Assembly (NCBI RefSeq): GCF_019972135.1
Contig: NZ_BPFI01000001.1
Coordinates: 1,161,106 to 1,225,105, forward strand
DNA length: 64,000 nucleotides
Direction: 5' to 3'
From: Sulfurovum sp. TSL1
GTDB lineage: Bacteria > Campylobacterota > Campylobacteria > Campylobacterales > Sulfurovaceae
The notes under the pieces are model-generated. The model did not search any database. It was not told where the DNA came from and saw nothing but the letters and a program-made list of their open reading frames with translations. Of the stretch, positions 1 to 8,369 are shown piece after piece; the stretch's first letter is position 1; each line of letters starts with the position of its first letter. The position numbers and the translations under genes were made by a program.

Positions 1-572
1 GCAGCCCATGACCAGAAAATAGGTTTGTGTCTTTCGACCAAGAGACCTTTTTGTGCGACTTCGCAAAGTGTTCTATAAATGTTTGCTTCAAATTTAAAAT
101 CCATTGTGACATAAGGATTTTCCCAGTCTGCAATGACACCCAAAGCTTTAAATCCGTCTCTTTGTATATCCACAAATTTTTCAGCATGTGCACGACAAAG
201 TTCTCTGAACTTCTCTGTAGGCATTGCTTCTTTCTTCTCTTTACCCAGTTTCTCTTCAACTTTCTGCTCGATCGGTAAACCGTGACAATCCCAACCCGGA
301 GTCATACGCACCGCTTTGCCTTGGAAATAATTATATTTTAAAATGATATCTTTGAGTATTTTGTTCAGTGCATGTCCAATGTGAATATCACCGTTGGCAT
401 ACGGAGGTCCATCATGCAGTGTAAACATTTCAGCACCCGCACGTTTTGTTTTCATCTGTTCATAAATATCGGCATCAAACCATGCATTATACTTTTTAGG
501 TTCATTGTTTGGAAGATTTCCACGCATCGGAAAATCGGTTTTTGGGAGGAGAAGTGTGTCTTTAAAATCCAT
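1..572 (-). CDS. ileS: Isoleucyl-tRNA synthetase, N-terminal part (cut by window edge)
   Basis: Charges tRNA-Ile with isoleucine in the cytoplasm. About 190 N-terminal residues are visible; the rest lies beyond base 1. The start ATG is at 570-572. The class I synthetase signature [14 protein letters not shown] sits at residues 57-70, including the ATP-binding HIGH tetrapeptide at 64-67. The following stretch ([10 protein letters not shown]) is typical of the Ile/Val/Leu synthetase group and fits IleS best. It is divergent from the cinA-type gene at 655, so 573-654 probably holds both promoters. Partial only because of the window boundary; no internal damage is seen. Confidence 0.95.
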   Translation of the reverse strand, partial: MDFKDTLLLPKTDFPMRGNLPNNEPKKYNAWFDADIYEQMKTKRAGAEMFTLHDGPPYANGDIHIGHALNKILKDIILKYNYFQGKAVRMTPGWDCHGLPIEQKVEEKLGKEKKEAMPTEKFRELCRAHAEKFVDIQRDGFKALGVIADWENPYVTMDFKFEANIYRTLCEVAQKGLLVERHKPIFWSWA

Positions 573-654
573 GTTTGATAATACCCTTAGTCTTATATTA
601 TCCCGTGATTATACCTAAAAGAGCATTAGAAGCTACTTTTGGTACAATTATCTT

Positions 655-1137
655 ATGAAAAATATCCAATACCTAGTAGAAAAAATTATTCGAAAATTGG
701 CAAAAGAGGGAGAGACGATCTCTTTTGCAGAAAGCTGTACAGGGGGTCGTATCGCTGCAGCCTTTACATCCATATCAGGTGCTTCAGAGGTTCTCCACGG
801 CTCATGCGTCACATACTCGAACAATATCAAACATCTTTGGCTGGGAGTGAGTAATGAAATACTTGAAAAACAAGGTGCAGTGAGTCGGGAGTGTGTCTCT
901 CAGATGCTAGATGGCATACAGAAGATGGCAAGTTCTGACTATGCTATAGCTGTTTCCGGCATAGCAGGCCCCACCGGCGGTACAGAATTCAAACCTGTGG
1001 GCACCGTATATATAGGGTTGAAAACACCTTTTTCCAAAGAGGTGTATCATTGTCACTTTAAGGGTTCAAGAGATGCAGTGCAAGAAGAATCTACCCTTTT
1101 TGCTATCGAGAAATTGGCCGAAGTCTTGGAAATTTAA
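655..1137 (+). CDS. CinA C-terminal-domain amidase (nicotinamide-nucleotide amidohydrolase type)
   Basis: A 160-residue stand-alone CinA C-terminal domain. Family members (PncC/YgaD) deamidate nicotinamide mononucleotide to nicotinate mononucleotide in NAD salvage. Seen: the family motif FAESCTGGR at residues 24-32 with the conserved Ser-Cys-Thr, and SGIAGPTGGT at 101-110. The long N-terminal molybdopterin-binding domain of full CinA is absent, as in many bacteria. It is divergent from ileS and followed directly by the tRNA array. Activity is inferred from family membership only. Confidence 0.9.
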   Translation: MKNIQYLVEKIIRKLAKEGETISFAESCTGGRIAAAFTSISGASEVLHGSCVTYSNNIKHLWLGVSNEILEKQGAVSRECVSQMLDGIQKMASSDYAIAVSGIAGPTGGTEFKPVGTVYIGLKTPFSKEVYHCHFKGSRDAVQEESTLFAIEKLAEVLEI

Positions 1138-1157
1138 AAACATTTCCCATAATTCTC

Positions 1158-1186
1158 TTGACAATCAAAGGTTTCTGAGCTATAAT
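1158..1186 (+). promoter_or_regulatory. Consensus sigma-70 promoter of the tRNA array
   Basis: The -35 box TTGACA (1158-1163) and -10 box TATAAT (1181-1186) are both perfect matches, with the optimal 17-bp spacer. The -10 lies about 40 bp upstream of the first tRNA. This is the strongest-looking promoter I noticed in the window, which fits stable RNA transcription. Confidence 0.85.
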
Positions 1187-1225
1187 TCCGTCCACTTATT
1201 CAAGAAGTGAGTGCAAAAAACGTGT

Positions 1226-1301
1226 GACCTTTTAGCTCAGTTGGTAGAGCAACTCCCTTTTAAGGAGTGGGCCCATGGTTCGAATCCATGAAGGGTCACC
1301 A
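1226..1301 (+). tRNA. tRNA-Lys (TTT), copy 1
   Basis: A 76-nt cloverleaf with CCA encoded. The acceptor arm GACCTTT pairs with AAGGGTC. The anticodon stem ACTCC/GGAGT encloses CTTTTAA, giving anticodon TTT. The T loop is GTTCGAAT. It is first of seven tRNAs and identical to the copy at 1450. Confidence 0.97.
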
Positions 1302-1319
1302 CTATTATTTTTTATCGGT

Positions 1320-1396
1320 GCGGTGGTAGTTCAGTTGGTTAGAATACCTGCCTGTCACGCAGGGGGTCGCGAGTTCGAGTCTCGTCCACCGCGCCA
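1320..1396 (+). tRNA. tRNA-Asp (GTC), copy 1
   Basis: A 77-nt cloverleaf with encoded CCA. The acceptor GCGGTGG pairs with CCACCGC, and the discriminator is G. The anticodon loop CTGTCAC gives GTC. Identical to the copy at 1883. Confidence 0.97.
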
Positions 1397-1449
1397 TAAC
1401 TTTAAAGCAGACTTCAGCAGTCGGCTTATAAAACAAAGTTCCATTTTAT

Positions 1450-1525
1450 GACCTTTTAGCTCAGTTGGTAGAGCAACTCCCTTTTAAGGAGTGGGCCCAT
1501 GGTTCGAATCCATGAAGGGTCACCA
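1450..1525 (+). tRNA. tRNA-Lys (TTT), copy 2
   Basis: Same 76-nt sequence as the gene at 1226, with encoded CCA and anticodon TTT. The upstream spacer differs from that of copy 1, so the duplication unit is limited to the gene itself. Confidence 0.97.
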
Positions 1526-1540
1526 CTATATACAATGTTT

Positions 1541-1616
1541 GGTCGCTTAGCTCAGTTGGTAGAGCGCTACCCTTACAAGGTAGATGTCACAAGTTCGAGT
1601 CTTGTAGCGACCACCA
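1541..1616 (+). tRNA. tRNA-Val (TAC), copy 1
   Basis: A 76-nt cloverleaf. The acceptor GGTCGCT pairs with AGCGACC, discriminator A, CCA encoded. The anticodon stem CTACC/GGTAG encloses CTTACAA, giving TAC. Identical to the copy at 1751. Confidence 0.97.
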
Positions 1617-1647
1617 TTTTTGACAATTTATGTTTATGGTTCTTGAT

Positions 1648-1723
1648 GACCCTTTCATCTAGTGGCCAAGGATATTACGTTTTCAACGTAAAAACAGAGG
1701 TTCAAATCCTTTAGGGGTCGCCA
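1648..1723 (+). tRNA. tRNA-Glu (TTC)
   Basis: A 76-nt cloverleaf. The acceptor GACCCTT pairs with AGGGGTC (one G-T pair), discriminator G, CCA encoded. The anticodon stem TTACG/CGTAA encloses TTTTCAA, giving TTC. It is the only single-copy tRNA of the Lys/Asp/Val/Glu set here. Confidence 0.96.
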
Positions 1724-1750
1724 TTCTGTCCAAATAAACATTCAAGCATT

Positions 1751-1826
1751 GGTCGCTTAGCTCAGTTGGTAGAGCGCTACCCTTACAAGGTAGATGTCAC
1801 AAGTTCGAGTCTTGTAGCGACCACCA
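1751..1826 (+). tRNA. tRNA-Val (TAC), copy 2
   Basis: Same 76-nt sequence as the gene at 1541, including encoded CCA and the TAC anticodon. Confidence 0.97.
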
Positions 1827-1882
1827 TGTACATTTAAGCAAATTGATGTACAATTCTTTTCAACCATTTAGTTGGTTTAGGT

Positions 1883-1959
1883 GCGGTGGTAGTTCAGTTG
1901 GTTAGAATACCTGCCTGTCACGCAGGGGGTCGCGAGTTCGAGTCTCGTCCACCGCGCCA
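1883..1959 (+). tRNA. tRNA-Asp (GTC), copy 2
   Basis: Same 77-nt sequence as the gene at 1320. It is the last tRNA of the array and is followed by T-rich DNA, with no clear strong terminator hairpin. Confidence 0.97.
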
Positions 1960-2228
1960 TTTTTTCAAAAAAATCATTCTTTTTTCAATATAAAATAATC
2001 TTCAATAAGATAATCATACACACATTGCAAAACTTCTTATTTTTATTGAAATTCTAAGACAAAAGACAATTTATGATGTACGATAGTTGTATTGCACTTT
2101 TTTCTTTTGGGTTCGTTTTCTCTTTTGTTGCAATAACAAAAAAGAAAAGGAATGAAAGAACAAGTTAAAAGATAATTAGGAGTAGATATTCCCACAAACT
2201 ATGCAGGAATCAAGAGAAGCAAAAATGA
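1960..2228. other. AT-rich intergenic region between tRNA array and hisD
   Basis: There is no convincing gene in this 269-bp stretch. It holds a T-rich run just after the last tRNA. It also holds an A/T inverted repeat near 2120-2155, with arms of the type CTTTTGTT and AACAAAAAAG around GCAAT, which may help terminate transcription from either side. Near 2189-2213 lies a weak TTCCCAC...CAGGAATCAAG match to the hairpin at 62020-62044. Confidence 0.5.
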
Positions 2229-3521
2229 TTAATCTCTAAGTCTGATACGCACAGACTCCTCATGCGCAGTCAACCCTTCCGTATTTGCGATCATTGCACA
2301 CGCACCGCCGATCTCCTGCATCCCTTCCTTACTCATAGAGATAATAGAGGATTTTTTCAAGAAGTGTTCTACACTTAAAGGAGAATAGAATTTCGCTGTT
2401 CCACCGGTAGGCAGTGTGTGGTTTGGTCCTGCCACATAGTCACCTATCGGTTCTGGTGTATTTTCACCCAGGAAGATGGCACCTGCATGTTTGATCTTAT
2501 CCAGCAACGACATTGGATCAAGCGTGATCACTTCTAAGTGCTCAGGAGCGATCTCATTCATCAGCTCGATCGCCTCATCCATATCTTGGGTCACGATAAT
2601 GGCACCTCTCTCCTCTATTGACTTTCTGGCTATCTCTTCACGTGAAAGTGTTCCAAGGAACTCTTCTACCTTGTCACTGACCCTGTTCGCAAGTTCTCCA
2701 TCGGTGGTAATGAGGATAGAACTTGCCATTTCGTCATGTTCTGCCTGTGAAAGAAGATCAATGGCGATGTAGTCTTCCCTTGCACTCTCATCTGCAAGTA
2801 TCCCTATCTCCGATGGTCCAGCGATCATGTCTATGTTCACTTCGCCATAGACCAGTTTTTTGGCCGTAGCCACGAAAATATTTCCAGGACCGGTAATGAC
2901 ATCCACTTTAGGTATGGTCTCTGTTCCGTACGCCATCGCACCGATCGCAGAAGCACCTCCCACTTTAAAGACCTTCGTCACTTTACAAAGGTGACAAGCA
3001 GCCAGTAACAGTTCATTAATCTCATCATCTGGTGTAGGCGTACATACGACTATCTCTTCCACTCCCGCTACCTGTGCAGGGATCACATTCATAAGCAGTG
3101 AACTTGGGTAGGCAGCTTTTCCACCAGGAATGTAAAGTCCTGCTCTATCGACTGCAGTGACCTTTTGTCCCAGGATCGTTCCATTGGCTTCTTTGTCCAT
3201 CCATGTTTTTGGCATCAGTTTTTGGTGATACCTTTCTATACGGTCATACGCAAGGTGCAGGGCATCACGAAGTTCAGGATCTATGGCATCATAAGCTTTT
3301 GCCATCTCTTCTGTAGAGACCAAGAGGGCATCATCATTTGCCGGTTCCCATCTGTCAAACTTCGCTATCTGGCTTTTTACTGCGCTGTTACCTTCAGTTT
3401 GTATCTCTTTAAGTAACCCGGACACGATGCTTGTCACACCCTCTATGTCCATTTTACCACGCTGAAGCAATTCATCAAAATTTGCGTCAAATGTATCGTC
3501 ACTACTGTAAAATATTTTCAC
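2229..3521 (-). CDS. hisD: Histidinol dehydrogenase
   Basis: Catalyses the last two steps of histidine synthesis (L-histidinol to L-histidine, NAD- and zinc-dependent) in the cytoplasm. Its 430 residues are the usual family length. Seen: GPGNIFVATAKK, the zinc-site segment SQAEHDEMA, and the catalytic APEHLEV near residue 325, all intact. The start is GTG at 3519-3521, overlapping the TGA of the upstream PLP-enzyme gene (GTGA, 4 nt), which implies translational coupling. No other his genes are adjacent, so the histidine pathway is dispersed in this genome. Confidence 0.96.
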   Translation of the reverse strand: MKIFYSSDDTFDANFDELLQRGKMDIEGVTSIVSGLLKEIQTEGNSAVKSQIAKFDRWEPANDDALLVSTEEMAKAYDAIDPELRDALHLAYDRIERYHQKLMPKTWMDKEANGTILGQKVTAVDRAGLYIPGGKAAYPSSLLMNVIPAQVAGVEEIVVCTPTPDDEINELLLAACHLCKVTKVFKVGGASAIGAMAYGTETIPKVDVITGPGNIFVATAKKLVYGEVNIDMIAGPSEIGILADESAREDYIAIDLLSQAEHDEMASSILITTDGELANRVSDKVEEFLGTLSREEIARKSIEERGAIIVTQDMDEAIELMNEIAPEHLEVITLDPMSLLDKIKHAGAIFLGENTPEPIGDYVAGPNHTLPTGGTAKFYSPLSVEHFLKKSSIISMSKEGMQEIGGACAMIANTEGLTAHEESVRIRLRD

Positions 3522-4402
3522 AATATATCCTTATCTAACTCTTTATATTTTCGTTCATATCTCGGGAGCATACTCTCATTGCCTAACACGCCACCTTGAT
3601 GGATGTAGAGTGTAGGTATGGAAAAGACCTCAGGATGTGCAAGTAAAACTCTCCATCCAAGGGGGTCATAGAGAAGGTCAAACTCCACTCCCGTTTGTTG
3701 TTGTAATTTTAGCCAAATTTTATAATTTTCTTTATAAAGTTTGGCAAAATGGTGTTTTTTCTCCAAACTCAAGATCACTGGATGAACATTCTCATCCTGT
3801 TCCAACGCAAAAAACTGTTTTTTGAGATAGTGCTCATCTCCTACACAGGCTGTCGTATAGACCCTGTTTGAAGGAAGATATTTTTGTAAAAAAAGTGCCG
3901 TTGTCCCGGTCCCGGAGGGTAGAAATATATTTAATGCTGTTATATCATGCTCTTCTTGCCATGAAACGATCTCTTCAGCCAACGCCCGTAGTCCAAACGC
4001 TGCCTCTTTTTGCCGTCCGCCCTCTTCTATAAAAAGCACATTCTTGGGATAGCTGGAAGCAATGCTCTCTTTTTCGATGATCTTCATGCCATTATCCAGT
4101 GCAGCCTTGTAATTGCCATGAGGGTGCACCTTTAAATAGTCAGCGATATGGTCTACACCATACTCAAACTCCCATCCTTTCCTCTTTGCCAATACAGAGA
4201 GTGAGTACATGGTATTAGACTGTGCAGAACCATAAGAGACAAGCGTATTGACACCGGGAAAGTCGTGTTGAAGAAAATAGTAGAATTTTCGTGCTTTGTT
4301 GCCAGAGAAATCAGAGTCTATCAGATCATCCCGTTTCAGATAAAAATGATGATCGTCAAAAGTGATCGATTGGATCGGAGAGGGAAAATGTAATGTTTTC
4401 AT
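3518..4402 (-). CDS. PLP-dependent D-cysteine desulfhydrase / ACC deaminase family protein
   Basis: A fold type II PLP enzyme of 294 residues, resembling D-cysteine desulfhydrases and 1-aminocyclopropane-1-carboxylate deaminases. These release ammonia, plus sulfide or an oxoacid, from small amino acids. The PLP lysine is expected at K36 in GNKARK (34-39), followed by SYGSAQSNT (57-64), the substrate/cofactor loop. A glycine-rich phosphate-binding segment (PSGTGTTA) lies near residue 165. It is somewhat shorter than the roughly 330-residue characterised enzymes. It sits between fba and hisD, overlapping hisD by 4 nt. The substrate cannot be told from sequence. Confidence 0.75.
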   Translation of the reverse strand: MKTLHFPSPIQSITFDDHHFYLKRDDLIDSDFSGNKARKFYYFLQHDFPGVNTLVSYGSAQSNTMYSLSVLAKRKGWEFEYGVDHIADYLKVHPHGNYKAALDNGMKIIEKESIASSYPKNVLFIEEGGRQKEAAFGLRALAEEIVSWQEEHDITALNIFLPSGTGTTALFLQKYLPSNRVYTTACVGDEHYLKKQFFALEQDENVHPVILSLEKKHHFAKLYKENYKIWLKLQQQTGVEFDLLYDPLGWRVLLAHPEVFSIPTLYIHQGGVLGNESMLPRYERKYKELDKDIL

Positions 4403-4410
4403 GTGTAGAT

Positions 4411-4430
4411 TCCCGGGTAGAACCCCGGGA
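4411..4430 (-). promoter_or_regulatory. GC-rich hairpin ahead of the PLP-enzyme start codon
   Basis: A perfect inverted repeat TCCCGGG / CCCGGGA with a 6-nt loop, in the 42-bp fba to PLP-enzyme gap. It ends 9 nt before the PLP-enzyme ATG (4402) and occupies the place where a ribosome binding site would sit. It may protect the fba transcript 3' end or damp downstream translation. It has no T run, so it is not a classic terminator. Confidence 0.5.
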
Positions 4431-4444
4431 TAATGAACATACTA

Positions 4445-5518
4445 TTAGTTTCTGTTTAAGCAGTTAAGGTCATCAAATGCTCTTTCAAGTCTCACAACAG
4501 TTGACTCTTCTGCAGCACGTAACCATTTTCTTGGATCATAATACTTTTTGTTCGGTTTATCTTCACCCTCAGGGTTACCGATCTGTCCCTGCAGGTAATC
4601 ATGATACTTAGCCACATAGTTACGTACACCATCCCAGAACGACCACTGGGTATCCGTATCTATGTTCATTTTAACCACACCGTAACTGATCGCTTCTCTG
4701 ATGTCAGAGAGTTCAGAGCCTGAACCGCCGTGGAAGACAAAATTTACAGGTTTTTTGGCGGTATTGTACTTCTCTTCGATATAGGTTTGGGAATTATCAA
4801 GGATCTTAGGGGTAAGTGAAACGTTCCCCGGTTTATACACCCCATGTACATTTCCAAAAGAAGCGGCGATCGTGAACTTGTCAGAGATCTTTGAGAGTTC
4901 TTCATACGCATAGGCTACCTCTTCAGGCTGCGTATAGAGCAATGCATTATCGACATGGGTATTATCAACCCCATCTTCTTCTCCGCCTGTTACACCGAGC
5001 TCTATCTCCAGTGTCATGCCTATCTTGGACATACGCTCCAAATAGACTTTACACGTAGCGATATTCTCTTCTATCGGCTCTTCAGAGAGATCTAACATAT
5101 GAGAAGAGAAAAGAGGTACACCATGTACCTTGTAGTGTGCTTCACTTGCATCCAGCAGCGCATCTATCCAAGGCAGAAGTGGTCTTGCTGCATGGTCCGT
5201 GTGAAGTACAACAGGTATACCATAAGCTTTAGCGACCGTATGCACATGCTGTGCGCCTGAGATACACCCTAATATAGCTGCTTCATCTGATGGAAGTCCT
5301 TTACCTGCATAGTATGCACCACCACCATTTGAGAACTGGACCATTACGGGAGAATTTACTTTCTTTGCAGCTTCAAGTACAGCATTCACAGAAGGGGTGC
5401 TCACCACATTCACCGCAGGTAAAGCAAACCCCTCCTCTTTTGCAATTTTAAACAACTTTTGAAGGTCATCCCCTGTCACTACACCTGCTGGTACAACATC
5501 TAAAACTTTTGTAGACAT
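4445..5518 (-). CDS. fba: Fructose-bisphosphate aldolase, class II
   Basis: Zinc-dependent aldolase that splits or forms fructose-1,6-bisphosphate in glycolysis/gluconeogenesis (cytoplasm). It is 357 residues, the usual class IIa length. Seen: the zinc/substrate segment VVLHTDHAARP with catalytic Asp and zinc His, ELGVTGGEEDGV, and the phosphate-binding FHGGSGS near residue 265. It follows the Peb4-type isomerase genes on the same strand, an order also known in Campylobacter jejuni (peb4-fba). An autotroph would use it for hexose synthesis; that role is inference. Confidence 0.96.
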   Translation of the reverse strand: MSTKVLDVVPAGVVTGDDLQKLFKIAKEEGFALPAVNVVSTPSVNAVLEAAKKVNSPVMVQFSNGGGAYYAGKGLPSDEAAILGCISGAQHVHTVAKAYGIPVVLHTDHAARPLLPWIDALLDASEAHYKVHGVPLFSSHMLDLSEEPIEENIATCKVYLERMSKIGMTLEIELGVTGGEEDGVDNTHVDNALLYTQPEEVAYAYEELSKISDKFTIAASFGNVHGVYKPGNVSLTPKILDNSQTYIEEKYNTAKKPVNFVFHGGSGSELSDIREAISYGVVKMNIDTDTQWSFWDGVRNYVAKYHDYLQGQIGNPEGEDKPNKKYYDPRKWLRAAEESTVVRLERAFDDLNCLNRN

Positions 5519-5538
5519 TTAATTTCCCTTTTATGAAA

Positions 5539-6024
5539 TTATTTTATTTTGATGTTTGCATTTTTCATCAATTGACTTACAACTTTTTCCTGTGCAAGTT
5601 GCATCTTGATATTATTTTTCACTGCCTCAAATGCCGGAATAGTTTGTGTACTTTTTGCTTTTTCTGCTGCTGTTTTCATTTTATTATAGGCTTCTTGGGC
5701 TTCTATGTCCGTCACTTCGGTTGTTGACATTTTTTTCTGCATCCAGTAACCTGAAAGTGCAGCTTCTTTTTCTTTATCGGTTAAAGATTTTTTTGATTCT
5801 GCCGCTACCAATTTAGCCGGAGCCATCATATTAATCAGTTGTTGTTTCTCATCAGCTGTAAGTTTTTCCCACGTCTTCGTACCTTTTGTAATTGTATTCA
5901 GGGCACTGTTTGCTTCTTCAACAGTGATCGTCATACCATTGACTGTACCTGCAGCCGTTGCAGCTACTGCATGATGTGTGGTGAATGCCAGTGTAAGACC
6001 TAATATAACAAGAGTTTTTTTCAT
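5539..6024 (-). CDS. Secreted SurA/Peb4-like chaperone-type protein without PPIase domain (short paralogue)
   Basis: A 161-residue protein with a signal peptide ending near AVA/ATA (residues 20-24). The mature part has the SurA/PpiC N-terminal helical pattern: VNGMTITVEEAN, then LTADEKQQLI, then a WMQKK motif, and a C-terminal IPAFEAVKNNIK...EKVV segment. In full-length Peb4-type proteins the parvulin isomerase domain is inserted between these parts; here it is missing. It is probably a periplasmic chaperone-like factor. It sits in a row with a second short paralogue and a full-length member, upstream of fba. Function is not proven. Confidence 0.7.
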   Translation of the reverse strand: MKKTLVILGLTLAFTTHHAVAATAAGTVNGMTITVEEANSALNTITKGTKTWEKLTADEKQQLINMMAPAKLVAAESKKSLTDKEKEAALSGYWMQKKMSTTEVTDIEAQEAYNKMKTAAEKAKSTQTIPAFEAVKNNIKMQLAQEKVVSQLMKNANIKIK

Positions 6025-6096
6025 TCTCTATTTCCTTTTGTATAATGTGGTGTGTATTCTACCTAATATTTGCCAATTACTCATTAATAAACATTT

Positions 6097-6702
6097 TTAC
6101 AAAACTTCTATCTTTGCATCTTTTACAAGTTTATCGACCAGGGTCTTCTCAATGATCTGGATTTTCAATTTATCCTTAACACTTTCAAATGATGGGATGT
6201 TTTGGGTGGCGTTATGCTCTTTAGCCTGTTGCTTTAACTGATCATATACTCTCAAGGCCTCTTCATCCGTGACATTGATCTTACGTGCTTCTTTTTGCAT
6301 CCATGTACGTGTATAGACTGCCTGTTTCTCTTCTTCGGTCAACTCTTTTTCTGCTGCATCCAACACGATGATAGGAAGTGCCAGCTCCTGTATGAGACGT
6401 GAACGTTGTTCCGGGGGCAAATGATCAAAATCGGTCACTTTGCCCTGTGTACGCTCTTGAAGATAACTATCCGCCTCTTTTTTGATGATCTTATGCCCGT
6501 TGACCGTAGCGATCATTGCTTTAGAAGATCTTGTTTTTGGCTGTTTAGGCTTCGCATCCAGGTTGATATTACCCAGGTCCACTATCCCTGATGTCTCTTT
6601 GGTATTTAACATATCTGTTAAACTGTTTTTTAAATCATCTGCAGAGACTGAAGTGATCATTAAAGCAAACGATACCCCTACCCCCATAAAAATTTTTGTC
6701 AT
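6097..6702 (-). CDS. Secreted SurA/Peb4-like protein without PPIase domain (second paralogue)
   Basis: A 201-residue protein with an N-terminal signal peptide (cleavage near VSA, residue 21). About 45 linker residues precede a helical domain clearly related to the 161-residue neighbour. Shared patterns are VNGHKI...EAD, LPPEQRSRLIQELA, LTEEEKQAVYTRTWMQKEA, and a C-terminal TQNIPSFESVKDKLKIQ with a closing EKTLVDKL. There is no parvulin domain. It likely acts in the periplasm on outer-membrane protein folding, by analogy to SurA N-domains, which can chaperone without isomerase activity. Confidence 0.7.
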   Translation of the reverse strand: MTKIFMGVGVSFALMITSVSADDLKNSLTDMLNTKETSGIVDLGNINLDAKPKQPKTRSSKAMIATVNGHKIIKKEADSYLQERTQGKVTDFDHLPPEQRSRLIQELALPIIVLDAAEKELTEEEKQAVYTRTWMQKEARKINVTDEEALRVYDQLKQQAKEHNATQNIPSFESVKDKLKIQIIEKTLVDKLVKDAKIEVL

Positions 6703-6733
6703 ACTCTTTTCCCTGTTCTAATGGCTGAAATTA

Positions 6734-7579
6734 CTATTTGGTTGCGTTTACTTCTTCTGTCATATCGACAATTTTGGCTTTACTTTTAAGTTCTTTTGCA
6801 ACTTCTTTAATTTTAACAGTAAACTGCTGTTGCTTGAGTAAAGCAATGATATTCTCTTTCACTTTCTCATAAGACGCCGGTTTCGCCTCTGTCTTACTTT
6901 CAAGATAGATCACATGGTAACCGAACTGTGTTTTGACAGGTTTTGTCGTGATTTGACCTTTTTCCAGTGCCAAAGCTGCTTTTGAAAATTCCGGAACCAA
7001 TCTGTCTTCTGTTGCAGTACCAAGATCTCCCCCATTGGGTGCAGTAGGTCCTGTAGATTTGGCTTTAGCCAATTCAATGAACTTGGTTTTGAGTGCCTCA
7101 CCTTTCAGTGGCTTGAGCGTATCAATAATATCTTGTGCATCTTTTTCATTCTCAAGTAATATATGTCTTGCATGCATCGAAGCTTTTTCCATGAATTTTT
7201 CAGCGTTCTTATCATAAAATGCTTTTGCTTCACTCTCACTTACAATGGCATTATCCAACTGCTCTTTCATCCACATGTTTACCAAAAGTTCATCTCTGAT
7301 CTTTTCCATGTTTCTTTTAAATTCAGGTTTTTTATCTATACCTTCCTGTGCTGCAAGTTCTGTAAAAAGGACTTTTTCCACTAGTCTCTCTGTAACCATT
7401 TTTTTCTCAGCAGGAGCAAGGTCCATAAAGTTTGCCTGAGGGGCAGAGGCAGATACAAATGCTTGTGCATCCTGCTTAGTGATATTTTTACCGTTGACTG
7501 TTACAAGTATGTCTGACGCCACTACTGATGTTGCCATGACAGCCACAGCAAGCAGTGAAATTTTTGCTAGTTTTAACAT
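6734..7579 (-). CDS. Periplasmic peptidyl-prolyl isomerase, Peb4/Cbf2-type (SurA/PpiC family)
   Basis: A 281-residue exported foldase. A signal peptide (residues 1-21, ending VVAS) is followed by a SurA-like N-terminal helical domain. A parvulin domain spans roughly residues 130-230 (ASMHARHILLENE, GGDLG, GYHVIYLESK), and a C-terminal helix closes the N domain. Campylobacter Peb4 (Cbf2) has the same architecture and aids outer-membrane protein assembly and adhesion. It is probably first in a cluster with two PPIase-less paralogues and fba. The start ATG is at 7577-7579, next to a clear signal sequence. Confidence 0.9.
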   Translation of the reverse strand: MLKLAKISLLAVAVMATSVVASDILVTVNGKNITKQDAQAFVSASAPQANFMDLAPAEKKMVTERLVEKVLFTELAAQEGIDKKPEFKRNMEKIRDELLVNMWMKEQLDNAIVSESEAKAFYDKNAEKFMEKASMHARHILLENEKDAQDIIDTLKPLKGEALKTKFIELAKAKSTGPTAPNGGDLGTATEDRLVPEFSKAALALEKGQITTKPVKTQFGYHVIYLESKTEAKPASYEKVKENIIALLKQQQFTVKIKEVAKELKSKAKIVDMTEEVNATK

Positions 7580-7694
7580 TTCGAATTATCCTTAAGTACT
7601 TAAATTTATCCAAGAAGTATATACCTCTTGGGTAAATCATTTATTAATGTGCTACTATTCTATTTACTATTTTATTAGAGGAAGGCAATGAAGT

Positions 7695-8345
7695 ATGGCA
7701 AAAGTCAAAAAAGCAACCAAAAAAGAGATAGAAGAGATAAAAAGTATCTTTCTTGAACACTATCCTGATTCTGTCACTGAATTAGAGTATCGTAATCTTT
7801 TTGAACTGCTCATTGCGGTCATGCTCTCTGCCCAGTGTACAGATAAACGTGTGAATATCATTACCCCTGCTCTTTTCGAAGCCTATCCCGACCCGGTATC
7901 TCTTGCCAATGCCGACCTGGATGAAGTCAAATCGTACATCAATACCTGTTCATTTTTCAACAACAAAGCCAAAAATCTCATCAAAATGGCACAGAGTGTC
8001 GTAGAACATTATGGGAATGAAGTGCCACTGGAGCGTGATGAACTGGTCAAGCTTGCAGGCGTGGGTCAAAAAACAGCCAATGTCGTCATGATAGAGTATG
8101 CCGGTGCCAATCTTATGGCTGTAGATACCCATGTATTCAGGGTCGCGCACCGTTTAGGGCTCTCTGATGCCAAAACCGCTGTCAAATGTGAAGAGGAGTT
8201 AAGTAAAAAGTTTAAAACAGACCTACATCTGCTCCATCAGGCGATGGTACTCTTTGGACGCTACAGATGTAAAGCGGTCAAACCCGAGTGTGAAGGCTGC
8301 TTTATGGAGGCCCATTGCAAAACAAAACAAACCTTTAAAGTGTAA
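7695..8345 (+). CDS. nth: Endonuclease III
   Basis: Base-excision DNA glycosylase/AP lyase that removes oxidised pyrimidines. It is 216 residues. The helix-hairpin-helix LAGVGQKTANVV (120-131) carries catalytic Lys127, and the catalytic Asp is D144 in VDTHVFR. The [4Fe-4S] cluster ligands are C192, C199, C202 and C208 in the canonical C-x6-C-x2-C-x5-C spacing. It is divergent from the Peb4-type gene and convergent with pepD, 24 nt apart. Confidence 0.97.
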   Translation: MAKVKKATKKEIEEIKSIFLEHYPDSVTELEYRNLFELLIAVMLSAQCTDKRVNIITPALFEAYPDPVSLANADLDEVKSYINTCSFFNNKAKNLIKMAQSVVEHYGNEVPLERDELVKLAGVGQKTANVVMIEYAGANLMAVDTHVFRVAHRLGLSDAKTAVKCEEELSKKFKTDLHLLHQAMVLFGRYRCKAVKPECEGCFMEAHCKTKQTFKV

Positions 8346-8369
8346 GGATTCTCTTAGTACTTCTGTAAT

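Noticed and set aside
1499-1714. 71-codon frame across the tRNA array
   Set aside because: It runs through tRNA-Val and tRNA-Glu genes and is an artefact of tRNA sequence.
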